From: Streptomyces humicola
GTDB taxonomy: Bacteria; Actinomycetota; Actinomycetes; Streptomycetales; Streptomycetaceae
Length of the DNA stretch: 32,308 bases
Assembly: GCF_024436035.1 (NCBI RefSeq)
Contig: NZ_JANFNG010000050.1
Span: 1 to 32,308 of the forward strand
Direction of reading: 5' to 3'
Positions within the stretch are counted from its first letter, which is position 1. Every line of letters begins with the position of its first letter. This document shows positions 25,347-32,308 of this stretch, piece after piece. A program made the position numbers and the translations under genes. Under the pieces are notes generated by a model. That model made no database searches. It saw only the letters and a list, made by a program, of their open reading frames with translations, and was not told where the DNA came from.

Positions 25347-25709
25347 GTGGCGGTACGAGCGGTGCGCGGCGCCGTCCAACTGGACCGGGACGACGCACAA
25401 CACATGCACGAGCGGGTCGCCGAGCTGCTCACCGCCATCCTGGACCGCAACGACTTCCGGGTGGACGATCTGATCAGCGTCATCTTCACGGCCACGCCCG
25501 ACCTGCACAGCGACTTCCCCGCCGTCGCCGCGCGCAAGCTGGGCATCACCGATGTCCCGCTGATCTGTGCGCGGGAGCTGGACGTCGAAGGGGCGATGCC
25601 ACGGGTCGTGCGCGTCCTCGCGCACGTCGAGACGGGCGTCGGCAAGGCCGGGATCGCCCACGTCTACCTCGGCGCGACGACCGCCCTGCGAAAGGACATC
25701 GCACAGTAA
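25347..25709 (+). CDS. aroH: chorismate mutase, AroH type
   Basis: 120-residue monofunctional chorismate mutase of the AroH (trimeric, pseudo alpha/beta) class, converting chorismate to prephenate. Aligned from memory with Bacillus subtilis AroH, the catalytic residues are kept: Arg7 (AVRGAV), Glu77 in ARELDVEG (B. subtilis Glu78) and Arg89 in RVVRVLAHV (Arg90). The ATPDLHSDFPA and IAHVYLGATTALR motifs also match. AAGGAG at 25334-25339 precedes the GTG at 25347 by 7 nt. Its TAA overlaps the tyrA ATG (TAATG), so the pathway order chorismate to prephenate to hydroxyphenylpyruvate is mirrored by adjacent coupled genes. Confidence 0.95.
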   Translation: MAVRAVRGAVQLDRDDAQHMHERVAELLTAILDRNDFRVDDLISVIFTATPDLHSDFPAVAARKLGITDVPLICARELDVEGAMPRVVRVLAHVETGVGKAGIAHVYLGATTALRKDIAQ

Positions 25710-26794
25710 TGCGTACCGCCGCCGTCATCGGCACCGGCCTGATCGGCACCTCGGCCGCGCTGGCCCTGACCTCCCGCGGGGTCACCGTCCATCTCTCGGA
25801 CAGCGACCCGGACGCCGCCCGCACCGCCGCCGCCCTCGGCGCGGGTGTCGCCGAACCCGCCGAGGGCCCGGTCGACCTCGCGATCATCGCCGTGCCCCCG
25901 GCGCACGTGGCCGCCACCATCGCCGAGGCACAGCGCTCCGGTCTCGCCCACGGCTACATCGACGTGGCCGGCGTCAAGGGCGGCCCGCGCCGCGACCTGC
26001 AGGCTCTCGGCGCCGACCTGAGCCAGTACATCGGCACCCACCCGATGTCCGGACGTGAACGCTCCGGGCCGCTCGCCGCGACCGCCGACCTCTTCGAGGG
26101 CCGCCCGTGGGTGCTCACCCCCACCCCGGAGGCCGAGACCGAGGTCCTCAATCTCGCGCTGGAACTCGTGGCGCTGTGCCGGGCCGTGCCGGTCGTGATG
26201 GACGCCGACGCGCACGACCGGGCCGTCGCCCTGGTCTCGCACACCCCCCAGCTGCTCTCCAGCATGGTCGCGGCCCGTCTCGAACACGCCGAGGAGACCG
26301 CCGTACGCCTGTGCGGCCAGGGGATACGCGACGTGACGCGGATCGCCGCCTCCGAGCCCGGGATGTGGCTCGACATCCTCTCCGCCAACCCCGGGCCCGT
26401 CGCCGACGTGCTGGCCGGTGTCGCGGAGGACCTGGGCGAGACGGTGCAGGCGCTGCGTGCGCTGCAGTCCGCCGACGAGGACAAGCGCCGCGAGGGCGTG
26501 GCCGGCATCGAGGACGTGCTGCGGCGCGGTAACGCCGGCCGGGTCCGGGTGCCGGGCAAGCACGGCGCGGCGCCGGCGGCGTACGAGATGGTGGCGGTAC
26601 TCATCGGCGACCAGCCCGGCGAGCTGGCGCGGGTGTTCGCGGACGCCGGCGCGGCCGGGGTCAACATCGAGGACGTGCGGATCGAGCACTCGACCGGGCA
26701 GCAGGCCGGCATCGTGCAGATCATGGTCGAGCCGAAGGCGGCACCGGTCCTGACGGCGGCGCTGCGCGAGAAGGGCTGGTCCATGCGGCAGTGA
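25709..26794 (+). CDS. tyrA: prephenate dehydrogenase with C-terminal ACT domain
   Basis: 361-residue NAD(P)-dependent dehydrogenase making 4-hydroxyphenylpyruvate from prephenate for tyrosine. The N-terminal Rossmann motif is VIGTGLIGTS (Gly8-Gly10-Gly13). The conserved GTHPMSGRE has the catalytic His111, and HDRAVALVSHTPQLLSSMVA forms the helical dimerisation domain. Residues about 291-361 (YEMVAVLIGDQPGELARVFA, then VNIEDVRIEH) form an ACT domain, likely for tyrosine feedback. Some actinobacterial relatives also accept arogenate, which cannot be excluded. Its ATG overlaps the aroH stop. A gap of 124 nt separates it from cmk. Confidence 0.94.
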   Translation: MRTAAVIGTGLIGTSAALALTSRGVTVHLSDSDPDAARTAAALGAGVAEPAEGPVDLAIIAVPPAHVAATIAEAQRSGLAHGYIDVAGVKGGPRRDLQALGADLSQYIGTHPMSGRERSGPLAATADLFEGRPWVLTPTPEAETEVLNLALELVALCRAVPVVMDADAHDRAVALVSHTPQLLSSMVAARLEHAEETAVRLCGQGIRDVTRIAASEPGMWLDILSANPGPVADVLAGVAEDLGETVQALRALQSADEDKRREGVAGIEDVLRRGNAGRVRVPGKHGAAPAAYEMVAVLIGDQPGELARVFADAGAAGVNIEDVRIEHSTGQQAGIVQIMVEPKAAPVLTAALREKGWSMRQ

Positions 26795-26918
26795 CGCGGC
26801 AGGGACGTACGGGGGCCTGCGCAGACCCAGTAACCTTGAGTCTTGGCATCCAGCGGTTGCGATGCCCGTTTCCGTGCTCCCGTCCGGCACCCGTGCAGAA
26901 GAGGAAGGTCCGCAGACT

Positions 26919-27599
26919 GTGGCAACTCCGGTGATCGTCGCCATTGACGGCCCCTCGGGCACGGGCAAGTCCAGCACGTCGAAGGCGGTCGCTGCCAAGC
27001 TGGGGCTCAGTTATCTCGACACGGGCGCCCAGTACCGGGCGATGACGTGGTGGATGCTGAGCAACGGCATAGACGTCGACGACGCCTCCGCGGTGGCCAT
27101 GGCGGCCGACAAGCCCGTGATCGTCTCCGGCACCGACCCGGGCGCGCCGACCGTCACCGTCGACGGCGTCGACGCGACGGGCCCGATCCGCACCCAGGCG
27201 GTCACGGCCGCGGTGAGCGCAGTGAGCGCGGTGCCCGAGGTCCGCGCCCGGCTGGTCCGGCTGCAGCGGGCCGCGGCCGCGTCGGCGCCCGAGGGCATCG
27301 TCGTGGAGGGCCGCGACATCGGCACCACGGTGCTGCCGGACGCCACCGTCAAGATCTTCCTGACCGCGTCCCCCGAGGCGCGGGCCGCCCGCCGCAACGG
27401 AGAGCTGAAGGGCATGGAGGCGACGAGCCTGCAGGCCACCCGCGAGGCGCTGGTCAAGCGGGACGCCGCCGACTCCGGCCGTGCCGCCTCGCCGCTCGCC
27501 AAGGCGGACGACGCCGTCGAGGTCGACACCACCGAGCTCACCCTGGAGCAGGTCGTCGAGTGCGTGGTCACCCTCGTCGAGGAGCGGACTTCTCGGTGA
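26919..27599 (+). CDS. cmk: cytidylate kinase
   Basis: 226-residue (d)CMP kinase that phosphorylates CMP and dCMP with ATP in nucleotide salvage and RNA turnover. The P-loop GPSGTGKSS begins at Gly11. The CMP-binding features LDTGAQYRAMTWW, the VVEGRDIGTTVLPDA motif and the KIFLTASPEARAARR lid region are all present. The GTG at 26919 is chosen because GAGGAAGG ends 10 nt upstream and the family N-terminus is short. An ATG at 26862 would add 19 residues. The stop overlaps the GTG of the acyltransferase gene. Order cmk-acyltransferase-der is common in Gram-positives. Confidence 0.95.
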   Translation: MATPVIVAIDGPSGTGKSSTSKAVAAKLGLSYLDTGAQYRAMTWWMLSNGIDVDDASAVAMAADKPVIVSGTDPGAPTVTVDGVDATGPIRTQAVTAAVSAVSAVPEVRARLVRLQRAAAASAPEGIVVEGRDIGTTVLPDATVKIFLTASPEARAARRNGELKGMEATSLQATREALVKRDAADSGRAASPLAKADDAVEVDTTELTLEQVVECVVTLVEERTSR

Positions 27600-28255
27600 C
27601 GACGCAAGGCACCGCGGTGCCCGGTCCCGTCGGGGCCGCGATCGGCCGCGGCATCGGCATCGGACTGATGCACGGCCTGTGGCGGCCGCGGGTGCTCGGG
27701 GCCTGGCGGATACCGGCCACCGGACCGCTCATCCTCGCCGGCAACCACGCGCACAACATCGACGGCCCGATGCTGATGGGCACCTGCCCGCGACCGGTGC
27801 ACTTCCTGGTCAAGAAGGAGGCCTTCATCGGCCCCCTCGACCCCTTCCTGCGCTCGATCGGGCAGCTGCGCGTGGACCGCTCCGGCGCCGACCGCGCGGC
27901 TGTTACCACGGCGCTCGGGGTGCTGGCACGCGGCGGTGTGCTCGGCATCTTCCCCGAGGGCACGCGCAGCGGGGGCGACTTCGCCGAACTGCGCTCCGGG
28001 CTCGCCTACTTCGCGGTGCGCTCCGGCGCGCCCGTCGTACCGGTCGCCGTACTCGGCAGCGCCCGCGAGGGCCGCATGATCCCGGCCCTGCCTCCGCTCC
28101 GCAGCCGTATCGACGTCGTCTTCGGCGACCCGTTCGAGGCGGGCGACGGCAGCGGGAGACGCACCAGGTCGGCGCTTGACGCCGCCACCACCCGGATCCA
28201 GGAGCGGCTGACCGCACACCTGGACTACGCCAGGCGCGCCACCGGCCGCCTGTGA
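27596..28255 (+). CDS. 1-acyl-sn-glycerol-3-phosphate acyltransferase-like protein
   Basis: 219-residue PlsC-type acyltransferase, probably membrane-peripheral, transferring acyl chains to lysophosphatidate or a related acceptor. The HX4D catalytic motif is His51-Asp56 ([13 protein letters not shown]), the substrate-binding [11 protein letters not shown] has Glu121-Arg124, and VPVAVLGS corresponds to the conserved 'VPVxxxG' block. The N-terminus ([20 protein letters not shown]) is mildly hydrophobic, with no strong transmembrane segment. The GTG at 27596 overlaps the cmk stop (GTGA) with GAGGAG 11 nt upstream. The acceptor is unverified, so I give no symbol. Confidence 0.9.
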   Translation: MTTQGTAVPGPVGAAIGRGIGIGLMHGLWRPRVLGAWRIPATGPLILAGNHAHNIDGPMLMGTCPRPVHFLVKKEAFIGPLDPFLRSIGQLRVDRSGADRAAVTTALGVLARGGVLGIFPEGTRSGGDFAELRSGLAYFAVRSGAPVVPVAVLGSAREGRMIPALPPLRSRIDVVFGDPFEAGDGSGRRTRSALDAATTRIQERLTAHLDYARRATGRL

Positions 28256-28280
28256 ACTGACGGACGAGGAAAAAGACTTC

Positions 28281-29738
28281 ATGGACAACGAGATCGAATA
28301 CGGCGAGCACGGCGCGCTCGGCGACGCCGAGTACGCCGAGTTCATGGAGCTCGCGGCGGAGGAGGGCTTCGACCTCGAAGAGGTCGCGGGCGACGTCGCG
28401 GCCGCGGGGCACGGGCCGCTGCCCGTGCTCGCCGTCGTCGGCCGTCCGAACGTCGGCAAGTCGACCCTGGTGAACCGGATCATCGGCCGGCGCGAGGCGG
28501 TCGTCGAGGACCGGCCGGGCGTCACGCGCGACCGGGTGACGTACGAGGCGAACTGGAACGGCCGCCGCTTCAAGGTCGTCGACACCGGCGGCTGGGAGCA
28601 GGACGTCCTCGGCATCGAGGCCTCCGTGGCGGCGCAGGCCGAGTTCGCCATCGAGGCCGCGGATGCCGTCGTCCTCGTCGTCGACTCGAAGGTCGGCGCC
28701 ACCGACACCGACGAGGCGGTCGTCAAGCTGCTGCGCCGGGCAGGCAAGCCGGTCGTGCTGTGCGCCAACAAGGTCGACGGCCCGAGCGGCGAGGCGGACG
28801 CTGCCGTGCTGTGGTCGCTGGGGCTCGGTGAGCCCTACCCCGTCTCCTCATTGCACGGCCGGGGGACCGGCGATCTGCTGGACGCGATCCTCGAGGCGCT
28901 GCCGGAAGCGCCCGCGCAGAGCTTCGGCGAGCCGGCGGGCGGACCGCGCCGGGTCGCGCTCATCGGCCGCCCCAACGTCGGCAAGTCGTCGCTGCTGAAC
29001 AAGGTGGCGGGCGAGGAGCGGGTGGTCGTCAACGAGCTGGCGGGCACCACCCGCGACCCCGTCGACGAGCTCATCCAACTGGGCGGCGAGACCTGGAAGT
29101 TCGTGGACACCGCGGGCATCCGCCGCCGCGTCCACCTGCAGGAGGGCGCCGACTACTACGCCTCGCTGCGCACCGCCGCCGCCCTGGAAAAGGCCGAGGT
29201 CGCGGTCATCCTGATCGACGCGAGCGAGACGCTGTCGGTCCAGGACACCAGGATCATCTCGATGGCCGTCGACGCGGGTCGCGCGTGTGTCATCGCGTAC
29301 AACAAGTGGGACCTGCTCGACGAGGAGCGCCGCTACTACCTGGAGCGGGAGATCGAGCGGGACCTGGTGCAGGTTCAGTGGGCACCGAGGGTGAACGTCT
29401 CGGCCACCACCGGACGCCACATGGAGAAGCTGGTCCCCGCGATCGAGACGGCGCTCGCGGGCTGGGAGACCCGCGTCCCCACGGGACGGCTCAACGGCTT
29501 CCTCGGTGAACTGGTCGCCGCCCACCCGCACCCGATCCGCGGCGGCAAGCAGCCGCGGATCCTGTTCGGCACCCAGGCCGGGACCAGGCCGCCGCGGTTC
29601 GTGCTCTTCGCGACCGGTTTTCTCGAAGCCGGCTACCGCCGCTTCATCGAGCGGCGGTTGCGCGAGGAGTTCGGCTTCGAGGGGACACCGGTGCAGGTGT
29701 CGGTGCGCGTGCGCGAGAAGCGCGGGCGCAAGAAGTAG
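28281..29738 (+). CDS. der: ribosome biogenesis GTPase Der (EngA)
   Basis: 485-residue double-domain GTPase needed for 50S subunit assembly. The two G1 motifs, GRPNVGKST and GRPNVGKSS, begin at Gly54 and Gly229. G3 is DTGGW and DTAGI, and G4 is NKVD and NKWD. A C-terminal KH-like domain ([12 protein letters not shown], then [20 protein letters not shown]) and basic tail [10 protein letters not shown] follow. The first 50 residues are an acidic extension ([20 protein letters not shown]) longer than in E. coli. CGAGGA lies about 10 nt before the ATG at 28281. It is 25 nt after the acyltransferase stop and ends the rightward run that began at aroH. Confidence 0.96.
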   Translation: MDNEIEYGEHGALGDAEYAEFMELAAEEGFDLEEVAGDVAAAGHGPLPVLAVVGRPNVGKSTLVNRIIGRREAVVEDRPGVTRDRVTYEANWNGRRFKVVDTGGWEQDVLGIEASVAAQAEFAIEAADAVVLVVDSKVGATDTDEAVVKLLRRAGKPVVLCANKVDGPSGEADAAVLWSLGLGEPYPVSSLHGRGTGDLLDAILEALPEAPAQSFGEPAGGPRRVALIGRPNVGKSSLLNKVAGEERVVVNELAGTTRDPVDELIQLGGETWKFVDTAGIRRRVHLQEGADYYASLRTAAALEKAEVAVILIDASETLSVQDTRIISMAVDAGRACVIAYNKWDLLDEERRYYLEREIERDLVQVQWAPRVNVSATTGRHMEKLVPAIETALAGWETRVPTGRLNGFLGELVAAHPHPIRGGKQPRILFGTQAGTRPPRFVLFATGFLEAGYRRFIERRLREEFGFEGTPVQVSVRVREKRGRKK

Positions 29739-29778
29739 AGCTCGTGGGGATCAGCGCGTAGGGATCGCGGCGGGGTGT

Positions 29779-30117
29779 TCAGCGCCCGCCGTGCGTCCGG
29801 TTGTCGCGCGGCGGCGCGGGCGGCAGCGCCGCGAACGCGCCACCGCCCCGCTGACGTCCGGTGTACGGGCGGCCGTACGCCGAGTTGCGGGGGTCGTGCT
29901 CCGGGTCCTGCATGGGCTGCCACGGCTGGAACGCCTCGAACCGCAGCTCCTCCTCACCGGTGCGGTCACCGGGCAGTGCCCGGAACAGACGCCGGTACTC
30001 CGAATAGAGCGCGTCGTAAATCGGTGTGCCCGAGCCTGCGACGGGATCGTGCGGGGTGCGCATCGGCGGGATCTGGTTCGGGTAAGGGGCGCGGGAGAAG
30101 GCGTCGTAGGTCTGCAC
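29779..30117 (-). CDS. Streptomyces-type hypothetical protein
   Basis: 112-residue hydrophilic protein beginning VQTYDAFSRAPYPNQIPPMR. The central GSGTPIYDALYSEYRRLFRALPGDRTGEEEL block looks conserved and helical; the last 50 residues are Pro/Arg/Gly-rich and probably disordered. I do not recognise a function. I recall similar short proteins in Streptomyces, which would make it a lineage marker. The GTG at 30117 has no clear Shine-Dalgarno sequence. It lies downstream of another leftward gene but is separated by a terminator at 30197-30243, so it probably has its own promoter, which I could not locate. It converges on der with a 40-bp gap. Confidence 0.65.
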   Translation of the reverse strand: MQTYDAFSRAPYPNQIPPMRTPHDPVAGSGTPIYDALYSEYRRLFRALPGDRTGEEELRFEAFQPWQPMQDPEHDPRNSAYGRPYTGRQRGGGAFAALPPAPPRDNRTHGGR

Positions 30118-30196
30118 GTATCTGCCAACGAGCGCATCGCGTGCGGGATGCGGCCTTCACGGGCTAACACCGTCCAAATGGTCAACCCCTTACCAA

Positions 30197-30243
30197 AACG
30201 GACGATATGTGGATGACCGCTGGTCAGCCGCGCATCGTCCGTT
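30197..30243 (-). terminator. terminator of the 30264-31076 gene (nested stem)
   Basis: Two concentric inverted repeats share a centre at 30220: an outer 10-bp stem (AACGGACGAT 30197-30206 with ATCGTCCGTT 30234-30243) and an inner TGACC-GCT-GGTCA (30214-30226). It starts 20 nt after the stop of the leftward gene and is followed on that strand by TTTGG. Confidence 0.7.
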
Positions 30244-30263
30244 CGGTTCCCGTACCGGGCAGA

Positions 30264-31076
30264 TCAGGTCCCGGCGAGGGGCATCATGCCGCCCATCAGC
30301 TTTCCGTCCCGCACCGCTCGCAGCAGCGCCTCGCGCAGCATGTCCTCCCGCGGCTGACGGCCGATCGTCCCGGCAGGGGAGGCGAAGACCAGCACCTTGT
30401 TGGACAGGTTGACCTCGGCGCGCCAGCCCTCGCTGACGGCGAGCGGCTGGTGCGCCTGCCACCAGGCGGTCGGGTTGCCGCCGTCGGGGCCGGGCTGCAG
30501 GACGGCGTGCAGCTTGCCGACCGCGAGCAGCACCGACCAGCCGGCGGGTACCGGATCGGGTGGCGTGTCGAGGTCCTTGACCGGGTGGAAGCCCTGCTCG
30601 GCGAGGAGGGTGAGGAACTCGTCCTCGGTGCCCGTGCTGCCCGGACGGCCGACCGGGCCGGTCGGCTCGACCACCAGGGAGGGGTAGAGGGCGTCCCGGC
30701 ACATCACCAGGCCGGCGGTGATGCCGAGCACGGCCTGTCCCGGTGCCGCCTGCACCGCTGACGGGTCCTGGGCCTGTCCCGGGCCGAACTGCCCGGTCTG
30801 GCCGGCCGTGATGCTGCGGACGGCGCCCTGCAGCTGTTCCTCGGAGACCGGCACGACCTGGGAGGGGATGCAGGAGGCGTGGGCGAAGGCGAGGACCGCG
30901 GTCTCCTCGCCGACGAAGAGCACGGTGCTGGTGCGTTCCCGGTCGGTGTGGCCGGGGGTGCGGCAGGAGGTGCAGTCGTACGTGGTGGGTGCGTTCTCGC
31001 CCGCCAGCAGACGGTCGGCCTCCGAATCGCCGATCTCTGCGCGTACCTCGTCGCTGACATCGAGCATGGGCGGCAC
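30264..31076 (-). CDS. hypothetical protein with CxxC/HxxC metal-binding-like motif
   Basis: 270-residue cytoplasmic protein. The N-terminal half has Cys35-X2-Cys38 (DCTSCRTPGH) and His66-X2-Cys69 (FAHASCIPS), a pattern able to bind zinc. A Gln/Gly/Pro-rich linker follows (TAGQTGQFGPGQAQ), then a C-terminal alpha/beta stretch (VNLSNKVLVFASPAGTIGRQ, then MLREALLRAVRDGKLMGGMM). I do not recognise a named domain; homologues appear to be Streptomyces proteins of unknown role. The GTG at 31076 (GTGCCGCCCATG) is used because AGGAG lies 7 nt upstream on the minus strand. Starts at 31067 or 31136 are less well supported. It ends in a nested hairpin terminator. Confidence 0.72.
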   Translation of the reverse strand: MPPMLDVSDEVRAEIGDSEADRLLAGENAPTTYDCTSCRTPGHTDRERTSTVLFVGEETAVLAFAHASCIPSQVVPVSEEQLQGAVRSITAGQTGQFGPGQAQDPSAVQAAPGQAVLGITAGLVMCRDALYPSLVVEPTGPVGRPGSTGTEDEFLTLLAEQGFHPVKDLDTPPDPVPAGWSVLLAVGKLHAVLQPGPDGGNPTAWWQAHQPLAVSEGWRAEVNLSNKVLVFASPAGTIGRQPREDMLREALLRAVRDGKLMGGMMPLAGT

Positions 31077-31267
31077 GGCATGACTCCTCGGGTGTGGATA
31101 AGACTCCGAGCCCGGCATTTCCTGGCTCGTACTCACAACGCCCGATCTGTGGCAGGAGTCACGCGCCGCCCGGTGTGCGTTCGGGGCGCCGCATGCGGAT
31201 AGTCATCATTTCGCCGGAACGCATCACTCCGCGTCGAACTATCGGGCCCCTGCATGTGTGTGAACTC

Positions 31268-31282
31268 GTGAACTGAATCACA
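31268..31282. promoter_or_regulatory. CRP/FNR-type operator candidate
   Basis: GTGA-ACTGAA-TCACA matches the CRP-type GTGA-N6-TCAC dyad. Another GTGAACT precedes it at 31259-31265. Distance to the promoter at 31395 is about 115 bp. A weaker promoter, TTCGAC-N17-TAAAGA (31292-31320), would put the site near -52. CRP regulation of rpf genes is known in actinobacteria. Confidence 0.45.
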
Positions 31283-31324
31283 GGGGAGCTCTTCGACTGT
31301 CCGTGATATCCCCATAAAGAGTCG

Positions 31325-31394
31325 CCAATTGCCTTGCGGAAAGCGTTGCATACCGCCGGTAACCCTCAACTGGCCTGCATGTCAAGGCAATTGG
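31325..31394. repeat. 12-bp inverted repeat abutting the rpf promoter
   Basis: CCAATTGCCTTG (31325-31336) and its exact complement CAAGGCAATTGG (31383-31394) are 46 nt apart. The right arm ends directly before the -35 hexamer at 31395. Both contain the CAATTG palindrome. The arrangement suits a dimeric repressor or looping regulator. Confidence 0.75.
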
Positions 31395-31424
31395 TTGATA
31401 TCGGCGCTTCCCCCTCCTTAGATT
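31395..31424 (+). promoter_or_regulatory. predicted promoter of the Rpf-LysM gene
   Basis: -35 TTGATA (31395-31400), 18-bp spacer, -10 TAGATT (31419-31424), a strong match to the actinobacterial vegetative consensus. Transcription would start near 31431, leaving a leader of about 170 nt before the ATG at 31600. Confidence 0.6.
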
Positions 31425-31587
31425 CGGCGGCCGTGTGCACAGAGCACCGCCCGGGGAGGTCCGCACGGAGGACGACGACGCCGCGCACAGCGGGGCGCCG
31501 TCGAGCGGACGGGCGGGACGGGCACCGGCGCCGGGCGCCGGGCGCGCGTCCCGTCGATGGAGTAGCACGGGGACCCCGGGTCCGTAG

Positions 31588-32259
<672 letters not shown>

Positions 32260-32270
32260 CCATGGCCGTG

Positions 32271-32301
32271 GGGGTGGGCCCGCGCGGCCGGGCACCACCC
32301 C
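32271..32301 (+). terminator. terminator of the Rpf-LysM gene
   Basis: A 12-bp stem with one bulged A (GGGGTGG-GCCCG 32271-32282 with CGGGC-A-CCACCCC 32289-32301) and a 6-nt loop lies 11 nt after the stop. It is GC-rich; any U-tract would fall beyond the window. Confidence 0.65.
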
Positions 32302-32308
32302 GCCCCGC

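Overview
The window is high-G+C actinobacterial chromosome, almost certainly Streptomyces or a close relative. The signs are very strong GC3 bias, many GTG and TTG starts, AGGAG-type ribosome binding sites, GTGA/ATGA stop-start overlaps, and a gene order that I recall, without being able to search, as that of the conserved Streptomyces core around recN, pyrG, ald, scpAB and der. There are no phages, insertion sequences with transposases, tRNAs or CRISPR arrays. The content is mostly housekeeping, with some lineage-specific proteins and structured intergenic DNA.

Layout. 1-117: 3' end of a 5S rRNA gene and the rrn terminator. 195-2159: an Arg/Asp-rich repeat protein fused to a TPR-like domain. 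2241-5049: DUF1015 protein (-), HAD-IIA phosphatase (+), SCP2-like protein (-). 5229-9820: a compact rightward run comprising a protein with a histone-H1-like tail, a small acidic protein, tlyA, nadK and recN. 10015-12998: a GT4 glycosyltransferase converging on a GH15 glucanohydrolase/trehalase. 12999-13549: a 551-bp divergent intergenic region with a 35-bp direct repeat. 13550-15900: pyrG overlapping a Nudix hydrolase. 16055-18418: a STAND-like ATPase with TPRs and a substituted P-loop lysine. 18628-19743: alanine dehydrogenase and its terminator. 20087-24816: orphan ParA, a putative ribbon-helix-helix partner, scpA, scpB and rluB, interrupted by a 125-bp inverted-repeat element. 24864-25238: DUF952 protein (-). 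25347-29738: aroH, tyrA, cmk, a PlsC-like acyltransferase and der. 29779-31076: two leftward Streptomyces-type hypotheticals. 31600-32259: a secreted Rpf-LysM cell-wall lytic protein behind a long regulatory region.

How the genes work together. tlyA-nadK-recN groups rRNA methylation, NADP supply and DNA repair. The ParA/RHH/ScpA/ScpB run looks like a chromosome-organisation operon feeding the SMC condensin, with rluB for 23S rRNA modification as in other Gram-positives. aroH-tyrA carries chorismate to the tyrosine branch, and cmk, acyltransferase and der follow on the same strand. The Rpf protein remodels peptidoglycan during germination or resuscitation.

The most interesting non-textbook signals are the 125-bp inverted repeat just before scpA, the CRP-like site and 12-bp dyad upstream of rpf, the Lys-to-Arg P-loop in the STAND protein, the 35-bp repeats upstream of pyrG, and the near-identical DNA duplication inside the rrn-adjacent Arg/Asp-repeat gene. 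Start sites were chosen by ribosome-binding-site spacing and family length. All family assignments come from motif recognition by eye, with no database search.
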